In this document: positions 14,910 through 26,254 of the stretch, piece after piece
How the letters are laid out: each line of letters opens with the position of its first letter
Position numbering within the stretch: the first letter of the stretch is position 1
Assembly: GCA_942159475.1 (NCBI GenBank)
Contig: OW804095.1
Location: 62,586,773 to 62,650,772 of the forward strand
Length of the DNA: 64,000 nucleotides
Direction: 5' to 3'
From: Sthenelais limicola
Lineage: Eukaryota > Annelida > Polychaeta > Phyllodocida > Sigalionidae
Made by a program: the position numbers and the translations under genes
Notes under the pieces: generated by a model
Databases searched by the model: none
Told to the model about the DNA's origin: nothing
The model's input: only the letters and a program-made list of their open reading frames with translations

Positions 14910-15039
14910 CCTGTGTCCCCCCCACCTAACGGCTGCTCCTCCAATAATCACAGATATACTTCACCGAACAAAGTAAGGTTAGTATATCTTTCAATTATTG
15001 TCCGTCGCCGCCTCTAGGTGGCGGCAGGACACAGGAGAC
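14910..15039. repeat. internal complementary region of DIRS A
   Basis: Positions 14910-14994 are complementary to the right repeat and 14993-15039 repeat the complement of the left repeat, overlapping at AA (14993-14994). The region therefore spells the junction a circularised element would have. It lies 45 bp past the recombinase stop codon. In DIRS1 such a region is thought to template completion of the ends. Confidence 0.85.
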
Positions 15040-15084
15040 TTTAACGTCTAAAATTTCTCAAGCAATATATCATCATCTCACCTA

Positions 15085-16224
15085 TTAATGCCTCCGGGAC
15101 GTACTCGCTGTATGGTCAGCGAGAAGAGTCTCCGTAGAAGATTGGGTGACGTTAATGGGCTTTTGGTAAAACTTTCTAAAAGTATTTTCGTCACGCCATA
15201 ATGCTCTCTGCATGATAGTCTGGATAGGCACGTGAAGAGAAGCAAGCTTTGAAGTAGTCGCACTTCTAACCGAATGAGCCTTAAAGGTAGAAGTGTCCAG
15301 GCCACTGGCCTTCATAGTACAACGAATATACTTAGCAATAGTGGCATTACCCACAGGCTTGTGTGGAGCCGCAAAACTTATAAATAAAGGTCCAGAAGCT
15401 GAACCTTGAGCATCCTTAGGACGATATCTTGCTGTTCTCTCAAGATAATAGCGAAGACAGGAAATAATACACAACTTCTTGTTCTGGTGATAAGCTTCCA
15501 AAGCAATCGACCCAAGAGAACGACCCACACGTGAGGTCTTTATCATTTCGGAAAGTAAAATTGTAGCCTTATTCCTAGAGAAAACAATGTTCTCACACTT
15601 AATTGTCTGTAAGGTCTGAACTCGCTGACTTGTAACTAACATAAGTAAAGTCGCAGTCCTGTGTGTCAATTCAACCAAAGATAAGTTTGATAGAGGGAAA
15701 AGCGTCTCTATGTGTGACAAAACAATATTCGGATCCCAGGTCTCTGAATATCTAGTCTTAGGAGGACGGACCCGAAACATTCCGTCCACCACACGACGGA
15801 CAACTTCCAAAGTTCCAAAAGTGTTGTCACCAAACTTTCCAAAAATAATAGAGAGTGCACACCTGGCACTTCCAATGGCCGCAAAAGAGTGACCATCGTC
15901 AAACAAATCACAAAGAAACTCAATGCCATGGTTTATGTCCTTGGTCGTATCGCTGATGTTATTAATGTAACAATACATCCTCCACTTCCGGAGATAAGTC
16001 TTATAAGAACGGCGGGTATTCAACGCCCAGCTATTTCTGACGTGCTTCCTAGCACGGGAAGAAACATTAAGACTTCGAATATGGCGTTCTAGAAGAGAAC
16101 AGCGAGAAGTGGTATTCTTTCCATCTTTGGATCTTGAAGCTTCTCCTTGTGGGGGATCAGATTTCTTGGACGACGCCTGAACTTCAGGAGCGCCCTGCTT
16201 TCCGCTATAACTTGGGAGTACCAT
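15085..16224 (-). CDS. tyrosine recombinase of DIRS A
   Basis: This is a tyrosine (phage-integrase family) recombinase of 379 aa from the first ATG, at 16224; the frame is open a little further upstream but only from a TTG. It replaces the integrase of LTR elements and should integrate a circular DNA copy by strand exchange through a 3'-phosphotyrosine. Visible catalytic positions are R201 (SQRVQTLQ), H317 and R320 (HSVRSA), W343 in place of the second His, and nucleophile Y353 (FRKFYQKP). An N-terminal SAM-like core-binding region precedes these (motif around RRSYKTYLRKW). The start overlaps the 3' end of the RT frame by 136 nt in another frame, a usual DIRS arrangement. No internal disruption is seen. 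Confidence 0.9.
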   Translation of the reverse strand: MVLPSYSGKQGAPEVQASSKKSDPPQGEASRSKDGKNTTSRCSLLERHIRSLNVSSRARKHVRNSWALNTRRSYKTYLRKWRMYCYINNISDTTKDINHGIEFLCDLFDDGHSFAAIGSARCALSIIFGKFGDNTFGTLEVVRRVVDGMFRVRPPKTRYSETWDPNIVLSHIETLFPLSNLSLVELTHRTATLLMLVTSQRVQTLQTIKCENIVFSRNKATILLSEMIKTSRVGRSLGSIALEAYHQNKKLCIISCLRYYLERTARYRPKDAQGSASGPLFISFAAPHKPVGNATIAKYIRCTMKASGLDTSTFKAHSVRSATTSKLASLHVPIQTIMQRALWRDENTFRKFYQKPINVTQSSTETLLADHTASTSRRH

Positions 16225-17984
16225 GGTTGACCCTCCCAATCCGGAACCACAAGAATAGCTGCTGCCTTCTCCATCTGAATCTTCTGAAGACAGCGGCCCA
16301 CCAGCCTAAAAGGTGGGAAAATATAAGGAAGATCAAACATATTCCAATCCAAAGTGAAGGCATTCACAAACGAAGATAATGGATCAGGGAACCAACTGGC
16401 GAACTGATCCACCTGAAAGTTGTGCCTGGATGCAAACAGGTCAATGTCTGGAGTACCTAAACCTTCAATAATGCGCTGAAAAATGATCGGATTCAACTGC
16501 CATTCCGTATCATCAGAAAGATGTCTGCTAGCAATATCTGCTAAATCATTCTCAACTCCAGCTATATGAGCTGCGGACAGCCAGTTATTCTGCTGCTCCG
16601 CCCAGCTCCAAATCTCTCTTGCTACCATATCACATTCCTTGGACTTCGACCCACCAAACTTGTTGATATAGGCCACCGTAGTGACATTGTCACTCCTAAT
16701 TAAGATATGTGTATCAGACACATCTCTTAAAAGAGATAACACACCATACTGCACAGCAAGAGTCTCTTTCACATTGATATGATGGAGTTCTTCTACATCA
16801 GTCCACAGGCCTTTAGCGGTTTGGGTGTCAAGAACCGCTCCCCAGCCAGTATCACAAGCATCCGTAAACAAGGTGATTGTAGGAGAGAAGGTACGAATAC
16901 TCCTGACTCTCCAAGGCAAATTCTCTGCCCACCACAGAAGATCATCAAACGCCCTTGAGGATAATTTCATCTTTGCCGAGAAATCTCCAGAGTTCCAAGT
17001 AAGAGCGGAAGTCTTGTCACGCTCCAAAAACCTGTAGTGAGCCATGCCGTAGTCAATGCCCTTACACAAATCCACAAGAGTACCTATTAGGGAGGCAACC
17101 GCCTGAATAGTATGCAACTTTCCTTGATTGTCCAGGAAGAAAAGAACATTGCGAAGAGCTGATTGTCTCTTATCCTCTGGAGGATAAACTTCCATTCTAG
17201 CTGAGTCCAGGATATAACCCAGAAACTTCATCTGTTTCTGAGGAACTAAAGAAGATTTCAAAGGATGAACGAAGAAACCAAGTTCATGAAATAGTTCTAA
17301 CACAATCCGCAAGGAGTTGAGGCAGTCATCAGTAGACTGGCCCCAAATAAAACTGTCATCAATGTAAGAGAAGGCATGGCCCCCTCGAGCATGAACTTCT
17401 GAAAACACTGGGTGAAGAATCTTTGTGAAGATATAGGGAGCTGAAGTAAGGCCGAAAGGCATACAGTTAAACTTGTAAAACCTCTCCTTCCAAGGAAAGG
17501 TAATGAATCTCTTAGCATCATCACGAAGAGCCAAAGAGAAATAAGCTTCCTGCAAGTCCAGTGAGCACATAAAAGAATGAGGGCGAAGCATCTCCACGGC
17601 AGTCTGAAGACTATACATCTTGAAGTGTAGCTTTTGATGAAACTTGTTCAGTTCAGTCAAATCAATGATCAAGCGCCACTTATCATTGGGTTTAGGTACT
17701 ACAAACACATTCGAAAGGAATGAAATCTCTTTCTCCTGAATCACATCCACCACTCCCTTGTCAATTAACTTTTGAACTTCAGAGTCCACTGCCTGTTGGC
17801 GAATGGGGCCAAAATTATATTGACCTTGACGATAAACTTGCACAGGTGGCTTTACAAAATTTAGCGACACTCCAGACACTAAAGAAATGATTTCAGGATC
17901 AGATGTAACAGTAAGCCAGTTGGTAATATAATGTTGAATATTCCCAGGCACAAAACGAAGAGGAACGACCCCCGAGGGAGTCAA
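16089..17984 (-). CDS. DIRS A reverse transcriptase / RNase H / methyltransferase-like protein
   Basis: This is a polyprotein of about 631 codons with no ATG near its start, so the left limit is the first TTG. RT comes first: WRLIIDLTELNKF, SLDLQEAYFS, the active site YIDD at about residue 207, and FLGYILDS. RNase H follows: TDACDTGWGAVL with D375, NVKETLAV, SDNVTTVAYINK and HIAGVENDLADIASR. Residues from about 513 (DIDLFASRHN, then FTLDW and IFPPF) match the phage Dam-type N6-adenine methyltransferase region known in DIRS elements, but the catalytic (D/N)PP(Y/F) reads FPPF. It lies 47 nt after the gag stop in another frame, so expression by frameshift or reinitiation is inferred. Confidence 0.88.
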   Translation of the reverse strand: MTPSGVVPLRFVPGNIQHYITNWLTVTSDPEIISLVSGVSLNFVKPPVQVYRQGQYNFGPIRQQAVDSEVQKLIDKGVVDVIQEKEISFLSNVFVVPKPNDKWRLIIDLTELNKFHQKLHFKMYSLQTAVEMLRPHSFMCSLDLQEAYFSLALRDDAKRFITFPWKERFYKFNCMPFGLTSAPYIFTKILHPVFSEVHARGGHAFSYIDDSFIWGQSTDDCLNSLRIVLELFHELGFFVHPLKSSLVPQKQMKFLGYILDSARMEVYPPEDKRQSALRNVLFFLDNQGKLHTIQAVASLIGTLVDLCKGIDYGMAHYRFLERDKTSALTWNSGDFSAKMKLSSRAFDDLLWWAENLPWRVRSIRTFSPTITLFTDACDTGWGAVLDTQTAKGLWTDVEELHHINVKETLAVQYGVLSLLRDVSDTHILIRSDNVTTVAYINKFGGSKSKECDMVAREIWSWAEQQNNWLSAAHIAGVENDLADIASRHLSDDTEWQLNPIIFQRIIEGLGTPDIDLFASRHNFQVDQFASWFPDPLSSFVNAFTLDWNMFDLPYIFPPFRLVGRCLQKIQMEKAAAILVVPDWEGQPWYSQVIAESRALLKFRRRPRNLIPHKEKLQDPKMERIPLLAVLF

Positions 17985-18031
17985 GGTGCCTTGAGAACTA
18001 ACAGAAGAGGAAGTCTGTTGACTAACTACCT

Positions 18032-19600
18032 CTAATATCGTCGGTTGTCGGACCTCCGGTCGTACCGACTGTCCCTCCGATCGTAGTAGCTGTCCCGACG
18101 GTCGTAATCGTCGCGGCGTCTGCGGCCCTGATAACGGTACCCCTGTCCTCGTTGACGGCCCCTTCCACGAGAAGGGTTGGAGTTTTTTGCTCCTCCACCC
18201 TTCTGTTGTCCAGAGTTGTTGCTATTATTAGAAGAGCCTTTCTGTTGACCCTTATTAGCAGACTTAGCACCCTTCTGAGCAGACGTAGTAACAGAAGTAT
18301 CCACAACCACAGACAGCTTCTTACTCTGGTCCATGGACTTAATGTTCTGTTCAAGATCAGGACCAAACAGATGAATAGGCGTCGAAGGAAAACGCTTAGT
18401 ATTGGTCGCCATCTCCTTGTAGGCCTCCTTGATGAATGGAGACAAGGCTGTGCGCCTAGACTTGGTGAGAATATGATGTGAGTAGAACCCAAGCAGACTC
18501 ACCCCATCAGCAGCTACAAATGCAGTGGCCTCAGCAGAAGCTTGAACAGAAGCAGTAAACGCTTCAGTTTTCTTCAAAATTGCCTTAAGGTGGGCAGCAT
18601 CTTCTTCCTCCGCCTGGCAAAGAAGCGGAAAAAGGGTAGAGAGCTCCTTTAGCAGATCTGCCTGCGCCATGGCTAAATCACGAATAGTCATCAAATTGTC
18701 ACCACACTGCACAAAAGCGATATTGGCTGAGAGAACAGTTCCTTGCAACTTTTGAAGACCGTTGTCATCATTTTGCGCACTTCTGTTCAAAGCACCCCAA
18801 ACCTCAGTTGGAATAGAAGGGATACGCAACTCCTCAACATTGGATGGACGTTTGTACTTAGCTTTCATCTCGTCAAGTACTTTACCCGTAGGCGGTGCGT
18901 TGAGAATACCGGAAACAAAGGTGCGAAACTCATCATTGTGGACAGCCACACCCACTGAATCATCAAGGGAAAGTTGAAGAATCCGATCCCCAAACAGGCT
19001 TGGCTTGGGCGGAGGGTCTACCACTTCTCCGTCCTCGAGCACCTTGTCCTTGTTTACATCAGGAACGGAAGCGGAAGCAGTGACAGTAGCTGAAGGCTTC
19101 CCAGAAGACTTAGGAGCTTCCGCCTTGTCCGAGGATTTTAATGGCGGACTTGGTGACCTACTTATATCATGAAACCCACGTGCGCGTGAGCGATAAAGGG
19201 GGGACCTCGACCTAGACCTAGAACGATATCTTCTAGGGCTCCTAGATCGGAAACGATGACGATCAAAGTCCTCCTTATCATAAAGAGAGTACTCACAGTT
19301 GCGAAAATAATCATAATCCCGAGACCCCGGGAACCCACGAGGTGGCATGGGAGAGCTAGGCTCACATCGACCAAGCTGTTGAGAGAGCATCCGACGATCC
19401 ATGTCGGCAACTCTAGCAGCCAAATCAGTAGAAAACTTGTTATTCTGGTCGAGAGAGACCTGAATAGACTTCAGGCTCTCTAAGAAAGTGGACATGTCCA
19501 TAGAGTTCTTACTATTCGCAGGTTGAGCACAAGTAATATCCTCTCCAGAAGTGATGGCAGTCGGCGGAGGAGTCGACGGAACTGTCTGAGAAGCATCCAT
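18032..19600 (-). CDS. DIRS A gag-like protein
   Basis: This is a 522-aa protein with an ATG at 19600, the first frame of the element, starting 334 bp inside the left inverted repeat. It probably packages element RNA. It is Pro/Ser-rich at the N-terminus, has an SR-type Arg/Ser block at about residues 100-150, a predicted helical central region (around 250-400), then a Gly/Ser/Asn linker and a strongly basic RGR/YDRRD tail suited to RNA binding. There are no CCHC zinc knuckles, which is normal for DIRS gag. The sequence is not conserved enough to call by family alone; position and composition, mirrored in element B, support the call. Confidence 0.8.
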   Translation of the reverse strand: MDASQTVPSTPPPTAITSGEDITCAQPANSKNSMDMSTFLESLKSIQVSLDQNNKFSTDLAARVADMDRRMLSQQLGRCEPSSPMPPRGFPGSRDYDYFRNCEYSLYDKEDFDRHRFRSRSPRRYRSRSRSRSPLYRSRARGFHDISRSPSPPLKSSDKAEAPKSSGKPSATVTASASVPDVNKDKVLEDGEVVDPPPKPSLFGDRILQLSLDDSVGVAVHNDEFRTFVSGILNAPPTGKVLDEMKAKYKRPSNVEELRIPSIPTEVWGALNRSAQNDDNGLQKLQGTVLSANIAFVQCGDNLMTIRDLAMAQADLLKELSTLFPLLCQAEEEDAAHLKAILKKTEAFTASVQASAEATAFVAADGVSLLGFYSHHILTKSRRTALSPFIKEAYKEMATNTKRFPSTPIHLFGPDLEQNIKSMDQSKKLSVVVDTSVTTSAQKGAKSANKGQQKGSSNNSNNSGQQKGGGAKNSNPSRGRGRQRGQGYRYQGRRRRDDYDRRDSYYDRRDSRYDRRSDNRRY

Positions 19601-19933
19601 GTCTAGAAGTTAAATCCAATGAAGCACAACGAAGAAAGTCAAAGTCAGTATGAGAACTAGCCTTCGCAAGAAGAACTAGGTCAAGTCTGAAGCCACGAGG
19701 CTGAGGTTGACAGGGGCTAGGAGAAAAGTATTTCCTTCCAAAGGACAGAATACTACTCCACCAAGAATTAGGAGGATAAATTTCCACTCCTAAGAAAAGG
19801 CTTAGCACAAAATGTCGAAATTCTAGAAGAAAGTTGACTTGAAAACGCTAAAAAAGCGAAAAAGGTGAGGAGTTCACACTGTAAAGGACCGAACGCATGA
19901 GCGCAATCCGGTTGACTGGCTACTGCGCTCCGC

Positions 19934-19980
19934 GTCTCCTGTGTCCTGCCGCCACCTAGAGGCGGCGACGGACAATAATT
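19934..19980. repeat. left terminal inverted repeat of DIRS A
   Basis: These 47 bp are the exact reverse complement of 14993-15039. They contain a stem, GCCGCC and GGCGGC, around a 7-nt loop. Flanking DNA at 19981-20000 is not repeated at the other end, so no target-site duplication is present. Confidence 0.9.
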
Positions 19981-22900
19981 ATAGTTCGAACCCACACTAC
20001 ATTACGTTTCTCGATCTGGTAATAGTCCTGAACCAATATAGTGATTTTAGATGCTCTGATACGAGAACAAAGTGGGTTGAATTCCTAGGAGAAAAATGTT
20101 CTACAAGGTCGTTTGTTTAATGGGCCAATCCCCTTATCGACAATCAATAATAAGTCTGTGGACAAACAACCATACCCGTCAAAGTAATATTCCGGTTATC
20201 CCTTCGACCAAACAAAATGTGATTAAGGTCGATTTATAAATAAAGCGGGCGTATGAACGTGTCATTTAATGTGATACTAGGCAGATCTAGCACAGAGACG
20301 AGTGAGAGTTCAAGCTTGAAGATCATGCCACATAATGTCATAATAATCCAGGATAGATAGAGGCTATAAATACTAAACACTCCCTCGTAGTATAAGTCCT
20401 ATAGGATATCTGTGTTTGTTCTATATACCCACGACCTGTGCTTGGCTTCAGATAGATGTCAAACACTTGGTAGTGCGACCAAACCAACAGGCAAACATCG
20501 GATTGCATGAAAGTGGCCTGCTCAGTGTCGTCACTGGTTTGGAAATAATCAGGTCTTTTAATTATTTCCTATCCTGGATCATTCTAATACCAGTTCAAGA
20601 CCTACTTAGCCTTTGAATGCTACACAACTTGATCGTGGGCGTGTATGTCTACATACATGTGGGCTTATTTTTCTCGAATCGTGTCCTTGCTATAGTGGTC
20701 CCAGTTGACCAGATCCGACTCATTCCAAAAAGCATGCCGGTGTTATTAGCATGTGTCTGTTGTAAACGGATATAACAATTAGCATAATTATGATATAATA
20801 TATATATAATATGTTCAAACGTGACTATCCTAGATTAAGGCGGGAACCTTACAGACAGGATTATTTATATAAGTTGGCATTGCCAATTGTTACTGAATCC
20901 AGCCTAAATAAAATATATAGATGAGGGTAGGCTATGTTGTAATATAATATATAACAACAGATAAACCTATACATTATGTACACACATTATATATATGTAC
21001 ATATGTATACACTTATCAATAGGATTCCATTGATATAAAACGTCAATAATAATGGGATAGTTTCTAAACATTCTGTGTGTGGCTGATGTTAAGGGAGTTC
21101 GGTGTGTGATTGATATGTCCCCAGGCAAAACCAATAGGCTACTGAAGAGCATTTCCAACCTCCCATAATGCCTATTGATAACTTTTATGATAATATGCCA
21201 TGTGGCCATATGAAACCCTTTAGGATCACATACTTTCGGCGTGACATAGCTACTATTGTAGTCAGGGCATATGTAATGCGCGGACAATACCAATGCATGG
21301 GACATCTGTTATCAGTACCTGCAATTCATGTTATTTATATCACAAATCCTCGGCTAAAATGCCAGGCACGCTCCACCATTCACTTTAAGCCTATTGTCCT
21401 GGTCCATTACAACAGTCCATGTATATATATGACACAGAAAATATGACAAAACAGTGCCACATTCATACCGCGGAGATGCCAATCCTCGGCGGTGGGACAC
21501 ACGCCCATTTATAGTTATACCAAGCAACTCTCCCCCGATCCCATTCATATTTCCTCCGCATGTCAGATCAATGTGCGCACCCGGGTACGGACTGACTGCT
21601 CGTTATTTAGTTCTGACGAATCAAACGTAGACTTACCTGGTTTTATGATTGTCATGACCAGTATCACACTCAGGTGTCCTAAGCACCTCGATGGGGACAT
21701 CTTGACACCCAGGTATCCCGAGTACTGTATAACTTGCTAGGTCTTGGCTATAACACAGTTGACCCAGTTTCACTAAATTGTACTACTTTCCGCGGACACG
21801 GTTGCTGTAATATTGAAGAGGTCATATGGGAGCTGGAATGGCTTGTCAACACCATCACTGACAAGTGGTTATTAGAGGAGTCATTCCTAAGAGAGAGAAC
21901 AAAAACTTGCACTTGAACCAAATTTTACATCCGGCTGCGGGGGTTTTTCGCCGTCGGTGACTGTAGCGTTAGCACTGCTTGGGCGGCAATTCTAATCACT
22001 CAAGAGAGAGGGAGAGTGAAGAGACAGAGAAGAGAGGGAGGGAGAGCGCGCCAGATCGCTCTGTCGCATCCCTTGCCTTAACTTCTGACGAAGCTCCAAA
22101 TCTCACTGTTGTTGTTGTAGTACGAGTGGCAGTAGTCTTCACTCACACACACACGCAAAGCTGGCGCCTGCTGCAGCAGTTTGGGGGAGCTAGTGCATGG
22201 AGATGTGTGTTTGCTGGTGGCGCGCTAGTAGTGGCGGCTGGTTTGCTGAATCGAAGGGGCAAAGAGGAAAGACACTAGCTACTACTACCACTACCACCTT
22301 TAGAGAGGACGACTCTTACGAGGAGGGAGGGAGGGAAGTAGGGGAGGGGCCTCTTGGTAACCCCCCGCTGAGATTACACCAGACTTAACAATCAACACAT
22401 CTGGGTAGCGAAGCTTTCCACCTTGAGCCATCCCCAACTGAAGCCACTGTTGTCATCATTCCGGCGGCTACTACAGCAGAGCCATCCCCTGTCCAAGAGG
22501 AGCGAATGGAAGATCCCTGTCTAAACTAGACAGTAATTACGATATCTACAGAACAGATCCAACTCTGAATCACCAGCATCAACCTATTGGCTCCCCCATC
22601 TGTCAAACACATAGCAGACGACTGTCAGCAGTTGTCAATGGTCCACTCTGACAGCAATTGAAGACACAAAAGCCGCAGCCCGGGAGTGAAGTCCGTGTGA
22701 CAATTCTAAACACTGGAGGCAGGTGATCCATTCACAAAGCCTACCTTCCCTGTTTCCTACACTCCGCTCCTTTGGATGGGGACACCCTCAGACAGGTACA
22801 CTTCGCAGGGCAGTAGGTTTTATCAATACAAACTTAATACCGAAGCACGATGTATGTACATATATAACTCCGTCACGTCTCACTTGCGAAATCCTCAGGT

Positions 22901-25900
22901 GATCCCCGGTGAAGTCAGACCCACATTAATAAATAAAGCATGTAGTCTGCGGGTATTGAACGCGCTTCGGAGGGGAGGCCAACCAAAGATAGTCTTTGGG
23001 CCAACTGAGAGGGACCTTTTACGGCAAGCGCTACTGAAAGAGTCCAAGCCAGTGCACGTATCAACAATGTGGTAGGTACCACTACAGCTGACCAATAGCT
23101 ACCAATGCAGTGAAGTGCCGCAACGACTGAAGACTACAGCCTTCCAGGAACTTCGTACCAATCTAACCTTCAATATAATGCAAATAATTCCTAGGTGTTG
23201 GCTACAACTGCAACGCGCAGGCCAGACCAAAGAGGTGCCAACTTGGGAACTTTGAGCAGAGCCTGCCTCAAATCGATAAGTTAACCAACTGTGATGCTCA
23301 GTTCTATAATATCCCGTACTACCCCTGGAACGTTTAGGTACACAATAATTTTTGTTCTCCCTCTCTCTTCCACCAAATACGCTGTGGTTGACTTAATTTG
23401 CCGGAAATTCTCTTGTTAGATTTACAGTTAAAAATCGGCTCTCTTTTTATCAATACATTATTCCAATTATACCTATCACATACTTTATATATACACATAT
23501 AAGACATTAAGCATGCACAAGTTTAATATTTAATCAACTCAAGAGATCTCGGACATCCGTTAAGGCAACAGACTGGAATAATTCTTTCAGATTTATGCTT
23601 CGGCTACAAATCGATCCTCGCGCAATCCCAATGTTGCCAGCTCTGTCACTGAAAATGCCAAAAGCCTGAGCAAAGTCCTAGAGCAAGCAATCAATAGAGA
23701 TATCATCTACTATATATGTGTGTGAGTGTGTGTGATGCAATATGACCGGAGGGTACCCCTGGAACTACCCTGGACCGGGATATAAACGATCTGATTTTAT
23801 TCGACGGCGTTGAAAAATAATTGCACACAATTACAATCTTTCCAAAGGTAAATGTGAGTGTGGAAACAGCAGTGCTTTTGAGCTGGATGGGCTTACCTTA
23901 TAATCAAAACATGCTCTGGCCGAGGACCTTATATTATGAAAGTGGAAATAACTGAGGCTTGTATTTCTGCTGCGAAAAACACAAAATAACCCCCCTTTGC
24001 CTCGCCACTGCCTTCCAATCTAACCTTTTCCGTAAGTAGAATATGGAGATGTGAAAGCTGACTCAGGGTCCTTACTTCCCATGCTTAAGTCTACGTTTTA
24101 ATGAAAAATGTTTCCCCTCCGACCATTCCCTTTATTCCCCTCTTATAGAAAAAAGCTAAGGAGCATTTAGTTCTTTGGCGCTGTGGATGATAAGTAACAT
24201 TCAAGTGACGGACAGAGCGGACTAGCATCGTTTATTCTGGGCCAATTAAACTGATTTATGTTTTTGCAGTCCGCCTTCAACATTCATGACTTTGTTTTTG
24301 ATGGCTTGGATAAATATGAAGATGAATTGCGCCTTTGGGACTGAACGAATTGAACATGTCCTCCTAAATAGTTTCTGCCGATAAAAAAACCTCAGCTCCG
24401 GGGAGAGGGGACAATTGTAGTAACTATTATCAATGCAACAATCACAATCGATGGTCTTGTAAATAATATACTGTAGTTTCATCTTGATATAGGATTAGTT
24501 GAGAATAAAACTATGAAGAATATATTGATTCATTTCATACATGTCAGACATGATTAATTATCATTATGGAATTCTTTAGTATAAAATCTGTTCAGAATAC
24601 AATTGGTTGGACATTTCTGACACTGTCTAGTCTCCCAGTGAATATATATGCAAGTAGCAAATGGGAGGAAAATATCAAAGTAAATTTCAGGATAATGTTG
24701 AATTTGATACATAAAGCCTATCACCTCACATAGTCATAATACGAAATCCCAGAATGTTCATTTGATTTTGAAAAAGAAATAATAGGGAAACAAGTACCTG
24801 TGGCACTTAGTGGTTAAAATCGAACATTTATGTTAGCAGTTTTCAGTTATGTACTGTCTACAGTTTAGCTCAGTTTGTACATTTCACAGTTTTCGGTTAT
24901 TTGCGTTTCCCAAAGGAAACGATGGCAGGGTTCACTTCAATCTAAGTTATGAAGACGTTGAAACACATTCATTTACTCTAAACACTGATTAACTCAATTA
25001 CAATAAATAGACAAGAATAAATAGAAACACAATTTTCACAAGGAAAATATCTTCGCGCTGTGCGGTATCAGGAGGAGAATACGTGTATACATAAGAAGGG
25101 TTGGGAGTGCGACATCACAATGATATTAGAACCAACTTGTTGCACAACCTTTATGACGTCACAGGGGGGCGTGACTGTGGCGTGGAGTGGAAAGGATCAC
25201 CGGGAATATCTCCATCGATGGGTCGATTATATCAACTTCTCCTTAACATAATATCAATTATGAAGATATTTCTGAATAGCTAAAGGTAGTGGCTATCATT
25301 GCAGAAAGTCCCATATTCATAGCATTAACATTTCATATGGTTTCCCATCTTGTTTGATTTGTTATCGATATTCACTACATCAAGAATTATAAAAATATTT
25401 TATTTTTGTTGTCAAGGCTCCTCAAAGGTGTAATAAAGGGAATCAACATTATTTATTTAATGACTCAACATCTAATAGCGTTTTTTATTGTAAAGCCGTT
25501 GGGAAAAAAGGTAGAAAATAGGTGTATGATCACAAGATTTTAACATACTAGAGACACTATGTCTGGGCACGTCTTGTGAACAAATCTCTTTGATCCATCA
25601 CAAATTAGGGAAGTTACAGTTGTTCAAATCATCCACGATTTTCCATCATTATGGAAAGTCGCCGCACCTACCCGCGCTTGGTCATGCACCATACCACTAA
25701 TCACACAATCTTAAACTTGGAATCGTGCACTGAAATCGTCCCTGAAATCGTGCATGTGTGCCCCAAAATCAAGGCCCATGATTAGTCATGCGATTCGGCG
25801 CACCTATTGGCGATTCGTCGCCAATAGGAGCACATATGTATGATTTGTTGCACCACTGAAATGAGATCTTTCGACGAATTGTAGGTGTCAAATCGCCCCT

Positions 25901-26254
25901 GAAATCGTCTATATGTGTCCACCACTTTAGACAAGATATAAATATCATCGAAGCAAGCACTTACATATATGATGTATCCATACAATATACGGGTAGAGCC
26001 GTTTCTGCAAAAAGAGGTAGAAAAGAGGGGTTTCTTCGTGTCATATGTTCTTGGAATCTGGGGTATCCCCATCTACTTTGTTGGTCTCTACACTGTCCTC
26101 GTTGTGCAAGTAGAAATACAGCGCAGATCGGGCAACACATGTTTCAAATACGTAATTCACCCCGCCGTAAATCTACACTTGTCCTGTAAACCATGCCACC
26201 ATAGCTGGCTGCACTGTAGCTGCGCGCCCCGTAGCCAGGGAGAGGTGTAATTCA
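19981..26254. other. gene-free DNA with one GC-richer island
   Basis: No gene can be supported. From about 21940 to 22800 the DNA is less AT-rich, with GA-rich and CA-rich simple sequence (about 22004-22055 and 22141-22155). It could hold a promoter or untranslated exon, but nothing proves it. A 99-codon frame at 22776-23075 resembles nothing I know. A short hairpin cluster at 25734-25920 is listed separately. Confidence 0.5.
25734..25920. repeat. 30-bp direct repeats around a TTCG-loop hairpin
   Basis: Positions 25734-25763 and 25891-25920 are direct repeats of 30 bp with about six mismatches (shared core CCTGAAATCGT). Between them CCTATTGGCGA (25803-25813) pairs perfectly with TCGCCAATAGG (25818-25828) around a TTCG loop. 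This may be the relic of a small transposon; I cannot name the family. Confidence 0.6.

Larger units (their letters stand above)
14657..19980 (-). mobile_element. DIRS-type tyrosine-recombinase retrotransposon A
   Basis: This is an apparently complete DIRS1-type element read on the minus strand. It has a left inverted repeat (19934-19980), gag, RT/RNase H with a methyltransferase-like tail, a tyrosine recombinase, an internal complementary region (14910-15039) and a right inverted repeat (14657-14741). The internal region is the outer part of the left repeat fused to the outer part of the right repeat, which defines DIRS1 elements and supports replication through a circular intermediate. There are no LTRs and no integrase or protease. 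All three frames are uninterrupted, so the copy may be recent or active. The two ends share only AA with the junction, consistent with recombinase insertion without a target-site duplication. Confidence 0.9.

Noticed and set aside
14657..14994. A separate 338-bp MITE with 85-bp inverted repeats beside DIRS A
   Set aside because: The same layout occurs beside DIRS B, and the inner arm joins exactly to a copy of the left DIRS repeat. It is the right repeat plus the internal complementary region, not an independent element.
19981..20010. tRNA T-arm (GGGTTCGAAC on the minus strand) as DIRS A target
   Set aside because: The T-loop is present but no box A at the right distance is convincing, so I do not call a tRNA or a target preference.
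22776..23075. 99-codon frame as an exon
   Set aside because: It shows nothing recognisable; a possible GT after the frame is not enough.
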